A stretch of 64,000 nt of DNA, taken from contig CP075495.1 in assembly GCA_021613535.1 (NCBI GenBank), positions 6,696,001-6,760,000 on the forward strand, read 5' to 3'. The position numbers and the translations under genes are program-made. Source of the stretch: Adineta vaga. Lineage: Eukaryota; Rotifera. Position 1 is the stretch's first letter. Every line of letters begins with the position of its first letter. The notes beneath the pieces are model-generated. The model made no database searches and was not told the origin of the DNA. It was given only the letters and a program-made list of their open reading frames with translations. Shown in pieces: positions 59,490 to 64,000 of the stretch.

Positions 59490-61402
59490 TGCCTAGTAAA
59501 TCAAAATTAGGAAATTTAATTCGTTTAACAAGTAATTTAGATGATCCAGATCAATATCCTTCTCCTCCAATTAAAGATCCACATATACTTTCAATTGATA
59601 TTGGCACATCATCAATACGTGCTTATATTTTTTCCAAATCCTTTGAAATAATATCATCATGCCAGAAATCACAAACACTTCTTTGTCCTGAACCACATGG
59701 TTTCGAATTTGATCCTAACGAATTTTGGTCCACATTACTTGATGTGATCAATGAAACTATTCAACGTGCTAAGCCATTAACTGTCACAGATATTACTTGT
59801 TTAGGAATATCAACATTAAGAAATTCTGTTATTCTATGGGATCGTAAAACGGGTGAAACCTATTCAAATATTATTCTTTGGAATGATTCAAGATCAAGTT
59901 CACATGCCACATCAACAAATTCATCATTAACATGGAAAACTATACGTGGCTTTGCTAAATTTGTATATCCTATTGTGCAAACTGCTCGTATGTCAACATT
60001 ATCGAATCTAGAATTTCGTACACAAATGATTGCATTTAAATTATTATGGTTATTTGAAAGAAAACCTGAATTAATTCAACGTGCACGTAATAATCAATTA
60101 TTATTTGGTTGTATTGAAACTTGGTTAATCTGGAAATTAACAGGTGGACAAGAACATGTAACTGATGTATCATGTGCAAGTTCAACTGGCCTCTATGATC
60201 CGTTTTTATCCCAATGGTCCACATTACTTTGTCGAAATCTAGGCATTGATATGAGATTATTACCAACAATTAAACCAACATTTGGAGAATTTGGTCGATG
60301 TGATCCAAATTTATTTGGTAAGATAGTTTTCCATTATATTCAGAATATCATTCGATGATATTAGTAAAGAAAGAACATGTACTTTGATGAGTACAAAATA
60401 CGCTGATAAAACGTAACATATACTTATCAGTAGTGAATAAGAAAGAATGAGTTGGACGTCTGAATCAGTTTGTCTCACCTATTTATTAAAGATAAAATGA
60501 CAAGTATACTTTGTATAAATGATTCACAATGTTCGAAGAAACAATATCTTTAATGGAATAAATAATTTATCTTTATAGGATGTGCAATTCCTATTACTGC
60601 TGTTATTGGTGATGTTCAAGCCAGTATGTTTGGTCAATGTGTATCTCAACCTGGTGAATGTTTACTAACGCTAGGTACCGGTGCTTTTATTAATATCTTA
60701 ACTGGTGCAGTGAGTGCTTGTACAGATGGTATCTATCCACTTGTTGCTCACTCGGATCTGTCCAATGCAAATGAAAATGTTCATTTCATGCATGCTATTC
60801 ATAGTGGTTGTGCAACGGTGCTCAATTGGGCAAAGGAAGCTCAATTTTTCAATGATTTTTCTGAACTTAATGCTGTATCAATTGAACCTCGACCAGCCAA
60901 AGTATTTTTTCTTCCAGCATTCGGTGGATATAATAATGATCCGTACTGTGGTTCAGGTTTTATTGGTATCGATGGTGAAACAAAACGTGAAGATTTACTC
61001 CGTGCTATACTTGAATCTACTGCTTTTGTTATTTATGATGTCTTTTCGTTTGTTCGTGATGATTACCGAAAACATCAAGAAGACAAACCATTGAAATGTT
61101 TACGCGTAGCTGGTGGTGTAGCTACATGTGATTTCATCTGTCAAATTATTGCAAACTTATCGAATATGTCTGTAGAACGTTGTCATGCGTTTAATTTAGC
61201 ATCTGGTATTGGTGCCGGATTTCTTGCTGCTTATGGTTATGGTTTAATTGAAGATTATGAATCTTTTCAACGAATTATAACTGTTGAGAAAGTATTTAAA
61301 TCTAATCAATGCGAAATAACAGAAGCAAATTTTAAACGTTGGAAAACAATATTACCCCGTTTTTCAAAATGGTATTCATCGGATGATAGAAGTGATATAT
61401 GA
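59489..61402 (+). CDS. GK5: FGGY-family carbohydrate kinase, glycerol kinase 5-like
   Basis: Two exons, 59489-60317 and 60579-61402; 1653 nt, 550 residues. N-lobe: [17 protein letters not shown] (phosphate-1 loop DIGTSS), [19 protein letters not shown], and [10 protein letters not shown] (the substrate WQD/R position). Middle: [36 protein letters not shown]-lobe: [22 protein letters not shown] (adenosine motif), [20 protein letters not shown], and [15 protein letters not shown]. The best match in memory is GK5 (putative glycerol kinase 5), including the CFGTIDTWL-like block. The start ATG overlaps the SDHAF3 stop as TAATG; the next in-frame Met is far into the fold, so this start is favoured. 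Confidence 0.86.
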
Positions 61403-61630
61403 TTTCATATTTTCTGTTTCTCTTTTTTCGTGATCTCATCTTTTATTTATCAACTGTGTTTTCGTTTTTTGTTTTTCCTTTTTTGATATATCAATTGAAC
61501 CAACTAACTGTATGCTTTCCCTGTGTACACTATTATGTGTGATAGAAACAAAGACTATTATTATAAAAACAACTAATTTTGCACCTTTAGATATGATATT
61601 TTTCTTATTACTGAATTGAATATAGACCAC

Positions 61631-62881
61631 ATGTCATCAGTTATGTTACGTACATCCTTGCGTGGTAAGTTCAGGACTAAATGTTTTTGAACAACTCATT
61701 TCATCACCCCCGTGTAGATGCATGAGATTGGCATTACAATAAATGAGTTATGTTGAAGATAGCCAAATTGTAAAAGAATTGTTTTGTTGAGCATTTTCAA
61801 TTTTTTCATTCAGTGTCATCATCGATTGCACGACGTTTGGTCATCGCTAATGCTTCATCCAATAGTCAAAAATCAGCAGCAGCAGCAGCAGCAGCACCAT
61901 CATCAACAACAACAACAACAACAACGAATAAGTCAAACAATCGTCCCCAAATTAAAGTTGCTCTATGTATACAACGATATGCCCATTTATCACCTGAAAT
62001 GACTTCACTAGAGAAAGACTATTCCAATTTAAATCTACAATTAGAAACAGAAAATAGTTATTTGTCAGATCATGAATTAAGACATAAACGAGAAGTGTAA
62101 ACGAACGAAAAACTGAAAATGATTGTTCTTAATAAAACCCCCGCATGTTTGTTTCATTTAGTGAACTTGTTAAACAACGACAAGCTTCACCGACTGGTAC
62201 AGCTACATCCGTGAATATTGTTGAAACAGCTGTTGATTTAGAAGATCGTTTAGCTAAAGAATTTTCTAATTTTCAATTTATGTCAAGAGAAACAGGTATG
62301 TAACATGTGTTTCTTTTTCTTGATTTTCATTTATTTCAATATTTATTCTTCTAGAGGATGATAAAACAAATAATCTTCGTAGTCATAATCGTAAACTTGA
62401 TGATAATTTGTTATTGATTGTTCAACAAAAAGATAATCAAATAGATAAAGATGAATGGATTTTTCCGGAGAAAAACTATGATGGTGAACCATCTTTACGA
62501 GCAGTATGTCATTGATATATTCAACAATCATGTGAAATATATTTCTATTGGTATTAGGTTATTGAACAACTGATTCCTACATGTGGAAATCTTCATGTTC
62601 AAATAGCAGGTAATGCACCATTAGCATGCTATAAAAATGATGCAGATACATCTTCGAAAAAAGTAAGACAAATATCAGAAAATATTTCGTTTCATTAAAT
62701 ATGTTCTCTTACATAGATTTTCTTCTACAAAGCTGAATATCTAGCTGGTGTTGTGAAACAATTTTCTACTTTGAAATCATCTCCATATAAAGATCATGCA
62801 TGGGTAACTCATGCAGATCTTCCCAAATATTTGTCACCATCATATTATAAAGCTGTCAAAGATATGTTGTTTGTGTTCTAA
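61631..62881 (+). CDS. MRPL46: mitochondrial large-subunit ribosomal protein mL46
   Basis: Six exons: 61631-61664, 61814-62096, 62162-62295, 62355-62503, 62558-62662, 62717-62881; 870 nt, 289 residues (human 279). A basic, Ser-rich N-terminus (MSSVMLRTSLRVSSSIARRL) looks like a mitochondrial presequence. It is followed by an Ala/Thr homopolymer insert, then VALCIQRYAHLSPEMTSLEK, YLSDHELRHKRE, DLEDRLAKEF, NLLLIVQQ, DEWIFPEKNYDGEPSLRAVI (Nudix-like fold), IFFYKAEYLAG and HAWVTHADLPKYL. These match MRPL46 in order. It lies 228 bp downstream of GK5 on the same strand. Confidence 0.87.
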
Positions 62882-62907
62882 GGAAGAAAAACGTTCTCTC
62901 TAGGATA

Positions 62908-62913
62908 AATAAA
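62908..62913 (+). terminator. AATAAA polyadenylation signal of MRPL46
   Basis: A hexamer 26 nt after the stop. Confidence 0.6.
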
Positions 62914-63233
62914 TATATTATTAGAAAACAATTATGTTTTATTTTAGTATATACACAAGAAGGATCCAGAAGCACTCGTATCTCTCTTTGAGATCATTTA
63001 TAAATAGAATGATAGATTCACTGAATATTGGTGGTTTTAAATCATAGTACAGATTTACCTTTGGTAGTATTCTTTCTTCTAACTATGCTATACGAAATGA
63101 AATAAACAAGATTGATATTTATACATGTTCATACTCTCTCAAGATGATATCTTCATCAAAAATTGTATAACATATAACAATTAAATTTTGTAACTTTCTT
63201 TTATTACAGAAGTCTTTAGAATAGAAGAAAGAT
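62914..63233. other. intergenic, convergent 3' ends
   Basis: Between MRPL46 (+) and the dehydrogenase-like gene (-). AT-rich; nothing was recognised. Confidence 0.5.
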
Positions 63234-64000
63234 TTAAATACTAAATATACTACAGATAGCAAAAAGCATCATGGATATAAAGTATTTATTACCATTGCCA
63301 GTAGCTCGATCATATTGTACTTGATACAATCGATTATTTCCATCTTCACTAAATAGTAAACTTCCATCCTTTAATACTAATAATCCAACAGGTCTTCCAA
63401 ATGTTTTTGGTCCTGATGGTTCTGTCAGAAATCCATAGACGAAATCTTCGTAATATCCCATTGGACGATTGGTGTCTTTGTTAAATGGAATAAAAACAAT
63501 CTTATAACCGGTTCCTTCATTTTTATTCCATGATCCATGTAATGCAGCGAATGCACCATTTCTATATCGATCAGGAAATTGTGAACCATTATAGAAAAGC
63601 ATATCGAGAACTGCTGAATGAGCTTGAAAAAGAACATCTGGTGTTTGTGTTTTTGATACTAGATCCGGTCGTTCACTTGTTCCATTTGGAAAACGTCGTC
63701 GTGGATCGATCAAAGTTGAGCTAAGATACGCATAAGGCCAACCAAAAAATTGATTTTCTTGTACGCGTGTAAAAAAATCCGGTACAAGATCATCACCGAG
63801 AAGATCACGTTCTTGACAAGCAACATATAAATCATTTGTTACTGGATGATATGCCAATGCTGTAGGATTACGAAGCCCATCAGCGAATGTTCTCTGGTTT
63901 CTTCCATCGAGATTTGCTTGTTGAATCGATGCTCGTGGTGAATCTTCGATATTAACATTCGATCCTGAACCAATACCAACCAAAAGTTCATTGAGAGATC
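63234..64000 (-). CDS. glucose/sorbosone dehydrogenase-like protein, 3' part
   Basis: The frame is open to the window edge, so the 5' part is missing. The visible 254 residues are the C-terminal half of a six-bladed PQQ-type sugar dehydrogenase fold: LLVGIGSGSNVN, FADGLRNPTALAYHPVTNDL, ERDLLGDDLVPDFFTRV, FFGWPYAY, LFQAHSAVLDMLFYNGSQFP, GAFAALHGSWNKNEGTGYKI and GSLLFSEDGNNRLYQV. GLRNP...HP and DDLVPDFF...GWPY are family signatures. The end is a hydrophobic tail (YFISMMLFAICSIFSI), unusual for bacterial members and suggesting a GPI or tail anchor. No intron is visible in 767 bp. The family is mainly bacterial but also found in some eukaryotes. Confidence 0.82.
   Translation of the reverse strand, partial: SLNELLVGIGSGSNVNIEDSPRASIQQANLDGRNQRTFADGLRNPTALAYHPVTNDLYVACQERDLLGDDLVPDFFTRVQENQFFGWPYAYLSSTLIDPRRRFPNGTSERPDLVSKTQTPDVLFQAHSAVLDMLFYNGSQFPDRYRNGAFAALHGSWNKNEGTGYKIVFIPFNKDTNRPMGYYEDFVYGFLTEPSGPKTFGRPVGLLVLKDGSLLFSEDGNNRLYQVQYDRATGNGNKYFISMMLFAICSIFSI

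Overview
This is eukaryotic nuclear DNA from a small-genome animal. It is AT-rich, with dense genes on both strands, many introns of about 50-70 bp with GT...AG ends, and clearly metazoan genes (rolling-pebbles/TANC, REPS-type EH protein, GPATCH2, myotrophin, K50 paired-class homeobox, FMRFamide-type GPCR). The combination of tiny introns, an FG-GAP giant and orphan membrane proteins fits a rotifer, most likely a bdelloid. That placement is inference; no species marker was found. Gene models below were built by hand-splicing exons: each junction was placed at a GT...AG pair that keeps the reading frame, and summed exon lengths were checked for divisibility by three.

Layout. 0-10 kb: a secreted JmjC-like pseudoenzyme with an EF-hand (+), a 3'-truncated AKAP7-like gene (-), a 10-exon extracellular DUF7044-family protein (-) and a macro-domain protein (-). 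10-20 kb: an intronless rhodopsin-class GPCR (-), a K50 homeobox gene (+), a FAM234-like membrane protein (+) converging on an orphan glycosylated membrane protein (-), and an orphan 404-aa gene (+). 20-28 kb: a long gene-free stretch, a short single-pass membrane protein (+), GPATCH2-like (-) and a REPS-like EH protein (-). 28-38 kb: a 1489-aa membrane-anchored FG-GAP protein with 28 repeats (-), a small secreted protein with no usable single ORF (-), and an SDR with a zinc ribbon (+). 38-46 kb: a CAP-Gly coiled-coil protein (-) and myotrophin (-), whose last intron holds a complete 3CxxC zinc-finger gene (-). 48-64 kb: SLC66A2/PQLC1 (+), RING-containing rols/TANC (+), SDHAF3 (+) overlapping GK5 by one base (+), MRPL46 (+), and the 3' part of a sugar/sorbosone-dehydrogenase-like gene (-) running off the window.

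Most interesting points: the nested 3CxxC gene with its own TATA box; the TAATG junction between SDHAF3 and GK5, which suggests a bicistronic unit; 28 FG-GAP repeats (4 x 7) behind one transmembrane anchor; a JmjC fold lacking its metal ligands; an AKAP7-like gene cut off before its second catalytic motif; and two apparent one-base frameshifts (near 1600 and 55460). The frameshifts are either assembly errors or real lesions. No transposon, CRISPR, rRNA or convincing tRNA was recognised by eye.
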